29,207 nt of DNA, from positions 1 to 29,207 of the forward strand of contig JAEWIY010000232.1 in the NCBI GenBank assembly GCA_023386835.1, in the 5' to 3' direction. The stretch is from Verrucomicrobiota bacterium. GTDB lineage: Bacteria > Verrucomicrobiota > Verrucomicrobiia > Opitutales > Opitutaceae. Within the stretch, counting starts at the first letter, position 1, and every line of letters begins with the position of its first letter. The notes beneath the pieces were generated by a model, which had not been told where the DNA came from, searched no databases, and worked only from the letters and a program-made list of their open reading frames with translations. This document shows positions 17,023 to 24,296 of this stretch, in pieces. A program made the position numbers and the translations under genes.

Positions 17023-17424
17023 TTACGGGTTAAATGTAAACGTGCTAAGCTGGCCTTCCGGATTGTACTCGCCGGTGCCTACAACTGGGTGCACAATGGT
17101 AAATGTGGAGTCCACCTGAAGTGTAGTCGGGAAAGAGCTGTATTTCTTGCTCACCTGCTTCACGTACTCAGCGAGGTCACCGGTGACGGTGCCATCAGTG
17201 GTGTTGTATACGAGCGCGACAGTCGTGGTGCCGTGCTCAAGATAGTACTGCTGGGCGCCGGCGGCAATTTGACGAGCGTCGTTGTCCATCGTGCTCTTGA
17301 TCGAGTTACGGCGGACCTTTTGGAACGCGGGGATCGCCATGGCAGCCAGGAGGCCGATAATGACGACGACGATCATGATTTCAACGAGGGTAAAGCCCTT
17401 GTTGGAACGCTTGAGACCTTTCAT
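17023..17424 (-). CDS. Type IV pilin/pseudopilin-like protein
   Basis: This 133-residue prepilin-like protein belongs to a type IV pilus or type II secretion pseudopilus. The leader MKGLKRSNKG ends in the prepilin peptidase site G10/F11 (KGFTLVEIMI), with Glu15 at position +5 of the mature protein, followed by the hydrophobic helix IVVVIIGLLAAMAIPAF. The rest is a short globular domain with Thr/Val-rich beta segments and no cysteine pair, so it lacks the disulfide loop of classical PilA. Its size fits a minor or major pilin-like subunit. It has its own terminator and no neighbouring pilus genes, so it is likely monocistronic. gspD and gspE homologues lie about 7-10 kb away. Confidence 0.88.
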   Translation of the reverse strand: MKGLKRSNKGFTLVEIMIVVVIIGLLAAMAIPAFQKVRRNSIKSTMDNDARQIAAGAQQYYLEHGTTTVALVYNTTDGTVTGDLAEYVKQVSKKYSSFPTTLQVDSTFTIVHPVVGTGEYNPEGQLSTFTFNP

Positions 17425-17694
17425 AGGATATATGCTAGTTACTGGATGACGGGATAATACACGCTCAAATGCGAGCAGTGTATGCAGTCAGGGCTAATCG
17501 GTCGCTTCTCGCAAGACTTGAGTGTGTGAACGAACCGTCAAAACTACGTACGGGAGCACCTGAGGGAGACCACCCAAGATAGGTCGGGATCAAGGGATTA
17601 AATGGCTGGGTACAGTCGGGCCCGCACCCGCAAAAGGACGTCAAAAAAGGCATCAAAAAGCCGTCCCGTTCGTCGCTCTAGACCACCCGAATTT
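17425..17694. other. Upstream region of the pilin-like gene, no gene seen
   Basis: This gap separates the pilin start from the end of the next minus-strand gene. On the minus strand TATTAT at about 17452-17457 could be a -10 box roughly 30 bases before the pilin ATG, but no good -35 element is spaced with it. An imperfect inverted repeat GCTC...GAGC lies just upstream at about 17462-17475. No ribosome-binding motif precedes the pilin ATG. It lacks the composite repeats found in the other gaps of this half. Confidence 0.35.
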
Positions 17695-18465
17695 TCAAGC
17701 CGGCGACGTTTCCTGAACCGTCGGCGCCTCCGGCAAGTGGGCCTGTGCCGGCGCCGCAAGCCGCCGGGGAGCCGGGCGGAGGTTGTATTTCAGGATCGCG
17801 TAGATCGCCCGGAAACCGTCCCGCCAGCCGATCTTTTTGCCCTCGGCGTACGTGCGGCCGTAGTAGGAGATGCCGACCTCGTAGATCGGCACGCCAAGCC
17901 GGGCCACCTTCGCCGTCAGCTCGGGCTCGATCCCAAACCGGTCCTCCTCCAACTCGATCTGCTGCAGCACCTCCCGACGGAACATTTTGTAGCACGTTTC
18001 CATGTCGGTGAGGTTCACGTTGGTCATCATGTTCGAGAGCAGCGTCAGGAACTTGTTGCCCAGCATGTGCCAGAAATAGACCACCCGGTGGGCCTGCCCG
18101 CCCATGAACCGCGAGCCGAACACCACGTCGGCCTTTCCGTCCAGGATCGGCCGCAAAAGGTTCGGGTATTCGCGCGGGTCGTACTCGAGGTCGGCATCCT
18201 GCACCACCACGATGTCGCCCGTCGCCACGGCAAAACCGGTCCGCAGCGCCGCTCCCTTGCCGCGGTTCACCGGGTGATGAATCACCTGGTCGATCAGGCT
18301 CGAGAGCTCGCCTTCAAGGACCTCCCGGGTGCCATCTCGCGAGCAGTCGTTGACCACGATGATCTCCATCTCGAGGTCGGCCGGCCGCGCCGCCCGCACG
18401 GTCTCCACGAGGCGACGAATCGTTCCGGCTTCGTTGTAGCAGGGGATGACGACGGAGAGTTTCAT
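17695..18465 (-). CDS. Glycosyltransferase family 2, DPM1-like
   Basis: This GT-A enzyme of 256 residues resembles polyprenyl-phosphate mannosyl/glucosyltransferases. It begins MKLSVVIPCYNEAGTIRRLV, has IIVVNDCSRDGT at 35-46, the GKGAALRTGF segment at 69-78 and the metal-binding DAD at 90-92 in VVQDADLEYDP. ATETCYK-like segments (TDMETCYKMFRREVL) and the YYGRTYAEGKKIGWRDG stretch are characteristic of the DPM1/Dpm-like branch. There is no C-terminal membrane segment; the tail is Ala/Pro-rich. An in-frame start 45 bases upstream (18510) is possible, but ATG 18465 gives the canonical N-terminus. Such an enzyme could supply a lipid-linked sugar for GT-C enzymes such as the one at 15086. Confidence 0.87.
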   Translation of the reverse strand: MKLSVVIPCYNEAGTIRRLVETVRAARPADLEMEIIVVNDCSRDGTREVLEGELSSLIDQVIHHPVNRGKGAALRTGFAVATGDIVVVQDADLEYDPREYPNLLRPILDGKADVVFGSRFMGGQAHRVVYFWHMLGNKFLTLLSNMMTNVNLTDMETCYKMFRREVLQQIELEEDRFGIEPELTAKVARLGVPIYEVGISYYGRTYAEGKKIGWRDGFRAIYAILKYNLRPAPRRLAAPAQAHLPEAPTVQETSPA

Positions 18466-18510
18466 CGGAAAGGGGGCAATCGCTGAACGCAGCGTCCTCT
18501 TTCGACCCAA

Positions 18511-18735
18511 GTCCCCAGTTCCTTTAGCGAGTCACTCAATCCAGCGCCTTCGGCATGCGCCTCCGGCGAGTGACACCGGGCGGCCGATCCTAAAACCGTT
18601 CACCGCAGAGATCGCCAAGGACGCAGAGATCGAACGGAGGGGGGGAGAAACGCCTGCGCGTCATCGCGGCTTTGCGTTTAGTTCCGGGTGTCTGACCTAC
18701 TCGCTACCCGCTACCCGCTACTCGCTACTGAATTC
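18511..18735. repeat. Composite intergenic repeat island (DUF481 upstream)
   Basis: This non-coding gap holds a palindromic patch (GCGCCTTCGGC, GCGCCTCCGGCG at 18544-18569), a variant forward arm TTCACCGCAGAGATCGCCAA at 18599 onward, a GCGGCTTTGCGTTTAGTTCC-type module near 18667, and the CTACTCGCTACCCGCTACC array at about 18698-18729. The array lies in frame with the downstream DUF481 gene and can inflate its predicted N-terminus. Confidence 0.8.
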
Positions 18736-18804
18736 ACCCTTTTTTTCCGGGCACTCAGGGTTTTTTGGCTTCGCATTTTCCGCTCCACGTTTTCGGTTCC
18801 ACCG

Positions 18805-19908
18805 ATGATCCGCCGTTTCCGCCCCTTTTGCCGCCTTGCCGTTGGGCTGGCGCTGCTGGCGGGGCTTGCGGGAACCGCCTTCGCGCGCGACGAGCTGCGT
18901 TTCGCGAACGGTGACCGGATCAGCGGCAAGGTGATTTCCCAGGAGGGCGGCAAGGTCCGTTTCGTCTCCGAAATGTTGGGCGAACTCGAGGTGCCCGCCG
19001 CCAACGTCGAAGTCGTTCGCAACGTGCCGGACACCTCGCCGGAAGTCCTCGCCGGTCTGCCGCCGCAACAGCCGAAGGAGCCGGTCGCCGTCACCCAGGC
19101 TCCGGCCAAGCCGGCCGCAACCACCACGACGAAACCCGCCACCCCACCCACTCCAGCGCCGCCCGCCCAAGTCCGGCCGCCGCCACCACCGTCCGTCAAA
19201 CCGGCCGCGCTGGCGAAGGACGCCGAACGTTGGAAAGGCAAGGTTGAGGCCGGCTTCGTCCAGCAGAGCGGCCGCAACGACCGCGTCGACGTTTCCCTGC
19301 GCGGCGAGGCCGAACGGCGCTTTGGCCAGAAGACCCGCCTGCGCTTCGAGGGTCGCGCCCTCTACGCCGAAACCGGCAATGTCACCTCCAACGATCGTCT
19401 CGACGGCTCGTTCCGCTGGCGGCGCGACATCACGGACCGGATGTTCGGCCAGTCCGTCACGTCGGGCTACCGCGACCAGGTCAAGCTGATCGACATCAAC
19501 GCCGAGCAGAACGTCGGTCTCGGTTACAAGGTCTTCGATCGTCCCCGGCACGTGTTCAACGTCGGCACCGGTGTCACCGCCCAGTATCGCGAAAGCCCGC
19601 TGACGGAGGATGGCTGGGCCTACCTGATCGAGGCGTTCGAGGACTACACCTGGAAGATCAACGGCCGGATCACACTGACGCAAAACGCCAACGCCGTGTA
19701 CTCGCTTGGCACCCGCACGCACTCCGGCGCCGCCCTCGGCACGACGCCCGGCAACTACCGCCTGCGCTTCAACACGACCTTGCAGGGCAAGGTGACGGAG
19801 AAGATCTCGGCCAACCTGCGTTTCGAATTCGAGTACGACGCCACCGTGGCCAATCCAGCCCTACGCGACGACCAGCGCATCACGAGCTCCGTCGGGTATG
19901 CGTTCTGA
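18805..19908 (+). CDS. DUF481/YdiY-like outer-membrane beta-barrel protein
   Basis: This exported protein has 367 residues. It has a signal peptide (Arg-rich start, hydrophobic core GLALLAGLAGTAFA, cleavage near residue 28), a small N-terminal domain with LRFANGDRISGKV typical of the DUF481 family, a Pro/Ala/Thr-rich linker at about 86-138, and a C-terminal domain from about 140 with alternating beta-strand pattern. The last residues are VGYAF, ending in the aromatic C-terminal residue expected of Bam-inserted barrels. ATG 18805 is chosen because the ORF upstream of it is encoded by the intergenic CTACTCGCTACC repeats. The function of the family is unclear (salt-induced outer-membrane proteins in some bacteria). 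The long linker is unusual compared with simple DUF481 proteins. Confidence 0.8.
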   Translation: MIRRFRPFCRLAVGLALLAGLAGTAFARDELRFANGDRISGKVISQEGGKVRFVSEMLGELEVPAANVEVVRNVPDTSPEVLAGLPPQQPKEPVAVTQAPAKPAATTTTKPATPPTPAPPAQVRPPPPPSVKPAALAKDAERWKGKVEAGFVQQSGRNDRVDVSLRGEAERRFGQKTRLRFEGRALYAETGNVTSNDRLDGSFRWRRDITDRMFGQSVTSGYRDQVKLIDINAEQNVGLGYKVFDRPRHVFNVGTGVTAQYRESPLTEDGWAYLIEAFEDYTWKINGRITLTQNANAVYSLGTRTHSGAALGTTPGNYRLRFNTTLQGKVTEKISANLRFEFEYDATVANPALRDDQRITSSVGYAF

Positions 19909-19917
19909 GTTTCACCA

Positions 19918-20355
19918 GAACGTATTCACCACAAAGACACAAAGAGCACAAAGGTGTGACTTTTCACCACGGAGGCACAGAGGCATGGAGTCCAATCCGG
20001 CCTTCGTGACCGATCTCAATTCATGACGTCAGGATCCGACTTTATGTCTCGGTGACTGTGTGATGAGTCCAGAGCTTCGCCAGAGATCTTTGCGGCTTCG
20101 CGCTTAGCTCTGGGTGTCTGATCTACTCGCTACCCGCTACTCGCTACTCCATGTCCTTTGTGCCTTGGCGGACTGTCGCTTCGCTCGAGTGTGGTGAACC
20201 CGGTTTCGGACTTACTCCCTAAACTTTAACTCCGAACTTCAACTCGCCGAAGGCGAGCAGGCGGTTCGGAAGCCCATCTTCCTTCGCGGCGAACTTAGCG
20301 ACTTGGCGTCTTCGCGCTTAGGCTTGGATCCGTCCTACTCGCTACCCGCTACTCG
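19918..20355. repeat. Composite intergenic repeat island (between DUF481 and rsfS)
   Basis: No gene is seen here. In order it contains two forward arms (TTCACCACAAAGACACAAAG at 19925 and TTTTCACCACGGAGGCACAG at 19961), a GGCTTCGCGCTTAGCTCTGG module (about 20094), the CTACTCGCTACCCGCTACTC array (20123-20148), a reverse arm interrupted by about 20 bases (20151-20199), a TTTAACTCCGAACTTCAACT module with the CTCGCCGAAGGCGAG hairpin (about 20243-20259), a second CGCGCTTAGG module and a second CTACTCGCTACCC array (20336-20367) that runs into the end of rsfS. The module order resembles that of the island at 24297-24640. Confidence 0.85.
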
Positions 20356-20949
20356 CTACTCGCTACTTTTCTTCCGGCTCGTCTTCTTCGCGGCGGGCTT
20401 CTTTTTCGCGGCGGGGGCCTTCTTGGCGGGAGTCTTCTTCTTCGGCGCGGCTGACTTCGTCGCGCGCTTCTTCTTGGCCGCGGGCTTCGGCGCCTCGGCC
20501 GGAGCGAGCATTTTCGCGACGTCGAGTTCCTGGGCGTCCTGCCAGAGCTGCTCCAGGCGATACGTCTCGCGCTGGGCCGGCAGGAAAAGGTGGATCATGA
20601 TCTGGTACGCGTCGACGACGAGCCAGCCGCTGCCGTCGCCCGTCTCCATGCCCGCGATCTTCGCGCCGGCACCGTCGAGCACCTTCTCGAGCTCGATGCG
20701 CAACGCCCGCAGGTGCGTGTCCGCGTTACCGGTCGCCAGCACCAGGTAGTCGGTGATGCTCGACTGCTCGGTGACACGCAGGACCCGCAGGTCGTTCGCC
20801 TTCTTGTCATCGAGGGCCCGCACGACGTCGCGCAGCAGGTTTTCGGTACGTTCGTCGCCCGGCGCTTGAGCGGACGGACGGGAGGAGGCGGTGGGCGCGG
20901 CGGCGGTGGAGGCAGAGCGGGCGGACATGCAGGATTTTTCCGGGCTCAC
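20356..20949 (-). CDS. rsfS: Ribosomal silencing factor RsfS with Lys/Ala-rich tail
   Basis: RsfS (DUF143) binds ribosomal protein L14 and blocks subunit joining in stationary phase. The domain spans about residues 36-150 of the 197-residue reading, with LLRDVVRALDDKKANDLRVL, SSITDYLVLATGNADTHLRA and the conserved GWLVVDAYQIMIHLFLP segment. GTG 20949 overlaps the nadD stop (GTGA); an ATG at 20928 is the alternative start. An unusual C-terminal extension of about 45 residues is almost all Lys, Ala and Pro (KKKTPAKKAPAAKKKPAAKK), like histone H1-type tails, and could add RNA or ribosome affinity. The final Ser-Ser-Glu and the TAG stop are encoded by the flanking CTACTCGCTACT repeat, so the 3' end of the gene has been shaped by that repeat. 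Pairing with nadD is a common bacterial arrangement. Confidence 0.9.
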   Translation of the reverse strand: MSPEKSCMSARSASTAAAPTASSRPSAQAPGDERTENLLRDVVRALDDKKANDLRVLRVTEQSSITDYLVLATGNADTHLRALRIELEKVLDGAGAKIAGMETGDGSGWLVVDAYQIMIHLFLPAQRETYRLEQLWQDAQELDVAKMLAPAEAPKPAAKKKRATKSAAPKKKTPAKKAPAAKKKPAAKKTSRKKSSE

Positions 20950-21527
20950 CGGTACAACTGCTTTTCCCGAATGTAAACAATGGCCTTGTGCGGGACGAAG
21001 TAGTCCAGCGAGAGCCCGCGGCGCACCCGGTCGCGCAACTCGGTCGAGCTGATCTCGATCAGATGGCCGTCACACCGATGCAACCGCAGCCCCGGAATCG
21101 TCGTGGGCGCGGGCTTCGGCGGGTGCCCGGGCCGCTCGAGGAAGATGAACTCGACGAGTTGCGCCAGCTCCTCGATCGACCGCCACAGGTGCAGTTTCGG
21201 CAGTTGGTCACCCCCGATGATCCAGAAAAGGTCGTCGTTCGGAAACTGCGCGCGGAAGTGCCGGACCGAATCGATCGTGTAGCTCACCCCACCCCGGCGG
21301 ATCTCCAGGTCCGACACCTCGAACCGGTGGTCCCAATCCGTGGCGGCGCGCAGCATGGCCAGCCGGTCGGGCCCGCTCGAGCTGACTTCCTGCGGTTTGA
21401 GCGGAGCCTGGGCGGCGGGCACGAGGATCAAGCGGTCCAGCTGGTGTTGCTCGACGGCATCCTGTGCCGCGATGAGGTGCCCAAAGTGCACCGGATCAAA
21501 GCTCCCGCCCATCAAACCGATCTTCAT
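20946..21527 (-). CDS. nadD: Nicotinate-nucleotide adenylyltransferase
   Basis: NadD condenses nicotinate mononucleotide with ATP to form deamido-NAD in NAD biosynthesis. The protein has 193 residues, the usual length. The nucleotidyltransferase motif GGSFDPVHFGH is at 7-17, the substrate-binding WIIGGDQLPKLHLWRSIEEL region at 102-121, and the ISSTELRDR motif (the family's 'ISST.IR') at 159-167. The stop overlaps the rsfS start as GTGA, indicating coupled translation. The ATG at 21527 gives a standard N-terminus (MKIGLMGGSFDP). No Shine-Dalgarno sequence is visible upstream. Confidence 0.95.
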   Translation of the reverse strand: MKIGLMGGSFDPVHFGHLIAAQDAVEQHQLDRLILVPAAQAPLKPQEVSSSGPDRLAMLRAATDWDHRFEVSDLEIRRGGVSYTIDSVRHFRAQFPNDDLFWIIGGDQLPKLHLWRSIEELAQLVEFIFLERPGHPPKPAPTTIPGLRLHRCDGHLIEISSTELRDRVRRGLSLDYFVPHKAIVYIREKQLYR

Positions 21528-21539
21528 GTGTCGCCATTC

Positions 21540-21880
21540 GCACGCGACGGCGACGATTGTTCAATCCGGAGTTTCACCACCAAGGCACAAAGGACACGAA
21601 GGGAGTAGCGCGTAGCGAGTAGCGGGTAGCGAGCATCTCAGGCAGCAATCCCTAAGCGCGAAGACGCGATGGCGACGATTGTTCAATCCGGAGTTTCACC
21701 ACCAAGGCACAAAGGCCACGAAGATCGACCGAGTTAGGACCCCCAAGGACTGCGCCCAAATCTCTTCCATTCCGGATGGGCGGTCGTTTGCAAAGTCGAA
21801 GGAGCGCTAAAACAGCAGTGCGTGCTTCGTGTTCTTTGTGCCTTTGTGGTGAATTCGATCAATTCGCCGCAGGCGAACGC
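21540..21880. repeat. Composite repeat island with an internal 60-bp duplication
   Basis: No gene is seen here. Two direct copies of a 60-bp segment (21542-21601 and 21664-21723) differ at only two positions by my count, and each ends in the forward arm TTTCACCACCAAGGCACAAA. Between them lie the reverse-orientation array GAGTAGCGCGTAGCGAGTAG (from about 21602) and CCTAAGCGCGAAGACGCG. A facing reverse arm (TTCGTGTTCTTTGTGCCTTT) follows at about 21826-21854. The 3' flank of the tRNA includes the small hairpin TTCGCCGCAGGCGAA. Confidence 0.85.
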
Positions 21881-21883
21881 GCG

Positions 21884-21966
21884 TACCCTCGGCCGGGCTC
21901 GAACCGGCACGCCCTTCCGGGCAAGAGATTTTAAGTCTCCAGCGTCTACCATTCCGCCACGAGGGC
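21884..21966 (-). tRNA. tRNA-Leu (anticodon UAA)
   Basis: Read on the minus strand, an 83-base class II tRNA folds. Acceptor GCCCTCG pairs with CGAGGGT (first pair G-U) and the discriminator is A. Anticodon stem GGAGA/TCTCT encloses the loop CTTAAAA with anticodon TAA. The long variable arm is TGCCCGGAAGGGCG and the T-arm GCCGG-TTCGAGC-CCGGC is canonical. No CCA is encoded. It stands alone between repeat islands. Confidence 0.95.
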
Positions 21967-22019
21967 GCGCCTCAGCACAGGGCCGAGGTCGCCGTTTAAG
22001 CGGAAATCCTTCCACAATG

Positions 22020-22161
22020 ACAAGCCTCCCAAAACCAGCAATTTCACCACGAAGTCACGAAGAACACAAAGTTGGGAAGCCATGTTCCTCTGATCCCAGT
22101 GGTCAACAACTCGAACGGTCTGGCCTTCGTGGCCTTTGTGCCTTCGTGGTGAAACTTCCGA
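22020..22161. repeat. Inverted pair of composite-repeat arms
   Basis: A forward arm (TTTCACCACGAAGTCACGAA, 22042-22071) and a facing reverse arm (CTTCGTGGCCTTTGTGCCTT, 22124-22154) are separated by about 52 bases. They could pair as an imperfect ~30-bp stem with AATTTCACCACGAAG against CTTCGTGGTGAAACT. The island ends just beyond the stop of the minus-strand gene at 22162. Confidence 0.85.
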
Positions 22162-22911
22162 TTAGCTTGGCAGGAATTGCGCGATGTCGGGGATCTCCTT
22201 GGCGCGGCGTCCGCCGGCGCGCCGTTCCAGGTACGGGTCGACCTCGGGAGCGGCGGTGATCTCCTCGTCGCCTTCTGCCACTTCCTCGTCCGCGCCGCCT
22301 TCGATCACCCAGTCGACCTCCTCGTCGAAGTAATGCGAAATCCGGCGAGCCTGCGGCTCGAGCAGCAGCGGCGGGTTTTTCACCCGGCCGTCCTTCACCA
22401 GCTCAAACAGGCACGGGAAAAACTGGTCCTCATAGCGCGCCCGAAAGTCCGACATCCACTTGTTGGAGACGCCTTCGCGCTGGTGCAGCAGGACGACATC
22501 CGCAAAATGGATACAAGCATCGTACCACGTCAGCAGCGGCGGGTTGCCCTCGGCCAGGCGGCAGTTGACGACGCAAATGACGCGGGCGACCTCCAGCCCC
22601 GCCGCGGCCGCCCAGGGTTTCAGCTGCTCGATCTGGTCGATCGGGTTGACACGCCCGTCGGTGACGAAGAACACATGCGTCGCGGCCTCCGGCAGGTCAA
22701 TGTGCAGCGCGGTCTCGTTCGCCTCCCAACGGGTCAATCGTGGCAACCGCGCCTGGGCGACGGAATCCGGCTCACCCGCGGCCACCAGCACCAGGGGTTG
22801 CGCGGCGGCATCACCCGCCAGCCCACCCTCGATCAGGTCGGCCAGGACTTCGCGCCGGCCCGAGCCGGTGGCGCCGAGGATGACGTAGAGCAGTGGTTTC
22901 TCGTTGGGCAT
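22162..22911 (-). CDS. CobW/G3E-like protein with a degenerate P-loop
   Basis: This 249-residue protein of unknown role resembles a P-loop NTPase of the CobW/G3E type. It starts with a hydrophobic strand LLYVILGATGSGRRE, in which residues 13-20 are in Walker A position, but the expected Lys and Ser/Thr are Arg19-Arg20. Later strands ATHVFFVTDGRVNP and VARVICVVNCRLAEG (109-123) fit the Walker B and base-recognition strands, but no NKxD or TKxD motif is present. A C-terminal acidic region (about 197-220, EEVDWVIEGGADEE) follows. It may have lost NTPase activity or bind nucleotide differently. Inverted repeat islands flank it on both sides, and no operon partner is visible. Confidence 0.55.
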   Translation of the reverse strand: MPNEKPLLYVILGATGSGRREVLADLIEGGLAGDAAAQPLVLVAAGEPDSVAQARLPRLTRWEANETALHIDLPEAATHVFFVTDGRVNPIDQIEQLKPWAAAAGLEVARVICVVNCRLAEGNPPLLTWYDACIHFADVVLLHQREGVSNKWMSDFRARYEDQFFPCLFELVKDGRVKNPPLLLEPQARRISHYFDEEVDWVIEGGADEEVAEGDEEITAAPEVDPYLERRAGGRRAKEIPDIAQFLPS

Positions 22912-22964
22912 AAGTGCGACGCTCTACACGACTTTCGCCCCGAGCGCAAAACACGACCGTATCG

Positions 22965-23130
22965 AGCCCATTCACCACGAAGGCACGAAGAGCACGAAGG
23001 TTTCGACCGAAATCCCGAGCGAACCTCAAGCGCGTCGTCAGCAGTCACATCTCCGATCAAAAGATGAGGATGAGGACACTGGCACCGCCGGTCCGTTCTT
23101 TGTGAGCTTCGTGCCTTTGTGGTGAAAACT
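22965..23130. repeat. Inverted pair of composite-repeat arms upstream of aroC
   Basis: A forward arm (TTCACCACGAAGGCACGAAG, 22971-23000) faces a reverse arm (GAGCTTCGTGCCTTTGTGGT, about 23096-23127). The outer ~30 bases of each are near-complementary and the intervening ~95 bases are unassigned. The island lies between two divergently transcribed genes, so any promoter for aroC or the minus-strand gene must be inside or beside it. Confidence 0.85.
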
Positions 23131-23176
23131 TTCACTTGATCCTTCTCCGCCGGGGCTTGAACGTCGCCGGTCACGC

Positions 23177-24286
23177 ATGGGCAACACGTTTGGGAAGCTC
23201 TTCAGCATCAGCACGTGGGGAGAGAGCCATGGACCCGCCATCGGCGTGGTCGTGGATGGTTGCCCGTCGCGGTTGCCCCTGAGCGTCGAGGAAATCCAGG
23301 CGGAACTCGATCGTCGCCGGCCCGGCCAGAGTGACATCGTCACACCCCGCAAGGAAGAAGACCGGGTCGAGATCCTGTCGGGCCTCTTCGAAGGCATGAC
23401 GACCGGGACGCCGATCTCCATGCTCGTGCGCAACGCCGACCAGCGGCCGGGCGCGTACGACGAGATGCGCGACAAGTTCCGCCCCTCCCACGCCGATTTC
23501 ACCTACCAAACCAAGTACGGCATCCGCGACCATCGTGGCGGCGGACGCAGCTCCGCCCGCGAAACGATCGGTCGCGTTGCCGCCGGCGCCATTGCTAAAA
23601 AAGTCCTGACGCTCGGCGCAGGCATCGAGATCCGCGCCTTCATCACGCAAATCCACGACCTGGTGGTGCCGGCCGAAGCGCTGACCGAGTTCCCCACTCT
23701 CGCCCAAGTCGAAGCCACGCCGGTCCGCTGTCCTCACCCGGAGACCGCCGCCGCCATGATCGAGCGGATCAAGGCCGTGCGCAGCGAGGGTGACTCCGTC
23801 GGCGGTGTGATCGAGTGCCGCATTCGCAACGTGCCGGCCGGGCTCGGTGAACCGGTTTTTGATCGCCTCGAGGCCGACCTCGCCAAGGCCATGCTGTCCC
23901 TGCCGGCGACGAAGGGCTTCGAAATCGGCAGCGGGTTCGCCGGTGCGCGCCAACGGGGTTCCGAGCACAACGATTTGTTTGAAAACCGCGACGGCCAGAT
24001 CCGCACCGTCACGAATCGCTCGGGCGGCGTGCAGGGCGGGATCAGCAACGGCGAGGAGATCGTCTTCCGCGTCGCCTTTAAACCCACCGCCACGATCCTG
24101 CGCCCGCAGGCGACCGTCGACACGACCGGTGTCGCGACCGAATTGATGGGCCGCGGGCGTCACGACGCCTGCGTCGTCCCCCGCGCCGTCCCGATCGTTG
24201 AAGCCATGGCCGCCTTGGTCCTCGTCGACCATTGGATGACGGCCGGCTCCACCGGCCGTCAGTTTAAGTCGGAAGCTAAAGTTTAA
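23177..24286 (+). CDS. aroC: Chorismate synthase
   Basis: AroC converts 5-enolpyruvylshikimate-3-phosphate to chorismate in the shikimate pathway and needs reduced FMN. The protein has 369 residues. It shows the first signature MGNTFGKLFSISTWGESHGP, with His18 of the GESHG motif, the DIVTPRKEEDRVEILSG region, the HRGGGRSSARET signature at about 118-129, and RHDACVVPRAVPIVEAM near the C-terminus. The chorismate synthase fold should end around VLVDHW. The last 17 residues (WMTAGSTGRQFKSEAKV) are encoded by a perfect 10-bp hairpin repeat and its TTTAAG flank, so the natural stop has been replaced by a repeat-encoded tail. It appears monocistronic. Confidence 0.96.
   Translation: MGNTFGKLFSISTWGESHGPAIGVVVDGCPSRLPLSVEEIQAELDRRRPGQSDIVTPRKEEDRVEILSGLFEGMTTGTPISMLVRNADQRPGAYDEMRDKFRPSHADFTYQTKYGIRDHRGGGRSSARETIGRVAAGAIAKKVLTLGAGIEIRAFITQIHDLVVPAEALTEFPTLAQVEATPVRCPHPETAAAMIERIKAVRSEGDSVGGVIECRIRNVPAGLGEPVFDRLEADLAKAMLSLPATKGFEIGSGFAGARQRGSEHNDLFENRDGQIRTVTNRSGGVQGGISNGEEIVFRVAFKPTATILRPQATVDTTGVATELMGRGRHDACVVPRAVPIVEAMAALVLVDHWMTAGSTGRQFKSEAKV
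24237..24261. repeat. Hairpin repeat inside the aroC 3' end
   Basis: TGACGGCCGG and CCGGCCGTCA form a perfect 10-bp stem around the loop CTCCA, followed by GTTTAAG. The same loop and flank with a different but still fully paired stem occur after gspD at 26848-26872. Here the element lies inside the coding region and supplies part of the C-terminal tail of AroC. Confidence 0.9.
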
Positions 24287-24296
24287 GGTGTAAGGC

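Noticed and set aside
17602..18486. Long plus-strand ORF of 294 codons
   Set aside because: It is the antisense frame of the DPM1-like glycosyltransferase, whose minus-strand protein has full family motifs. The plus-strand product is Arg/Pro/His-rich with no recognisable domain, a typical shadow in GC-rich DNA.
18688..18804. Extra 39 N-terminal residues of the DUF481 protein
   Set aside because: They are encoded by the CTACTCGCTACC repeat array and its flank, and the signal peptide begins only at ATG 18805.
21884..21966. tRNA-Leu as integration site for a mobile island
   Set aside because: No integrase gene and no duplicated tRNA 3' fragment are seen nearby; only the general repeat islands flank it.
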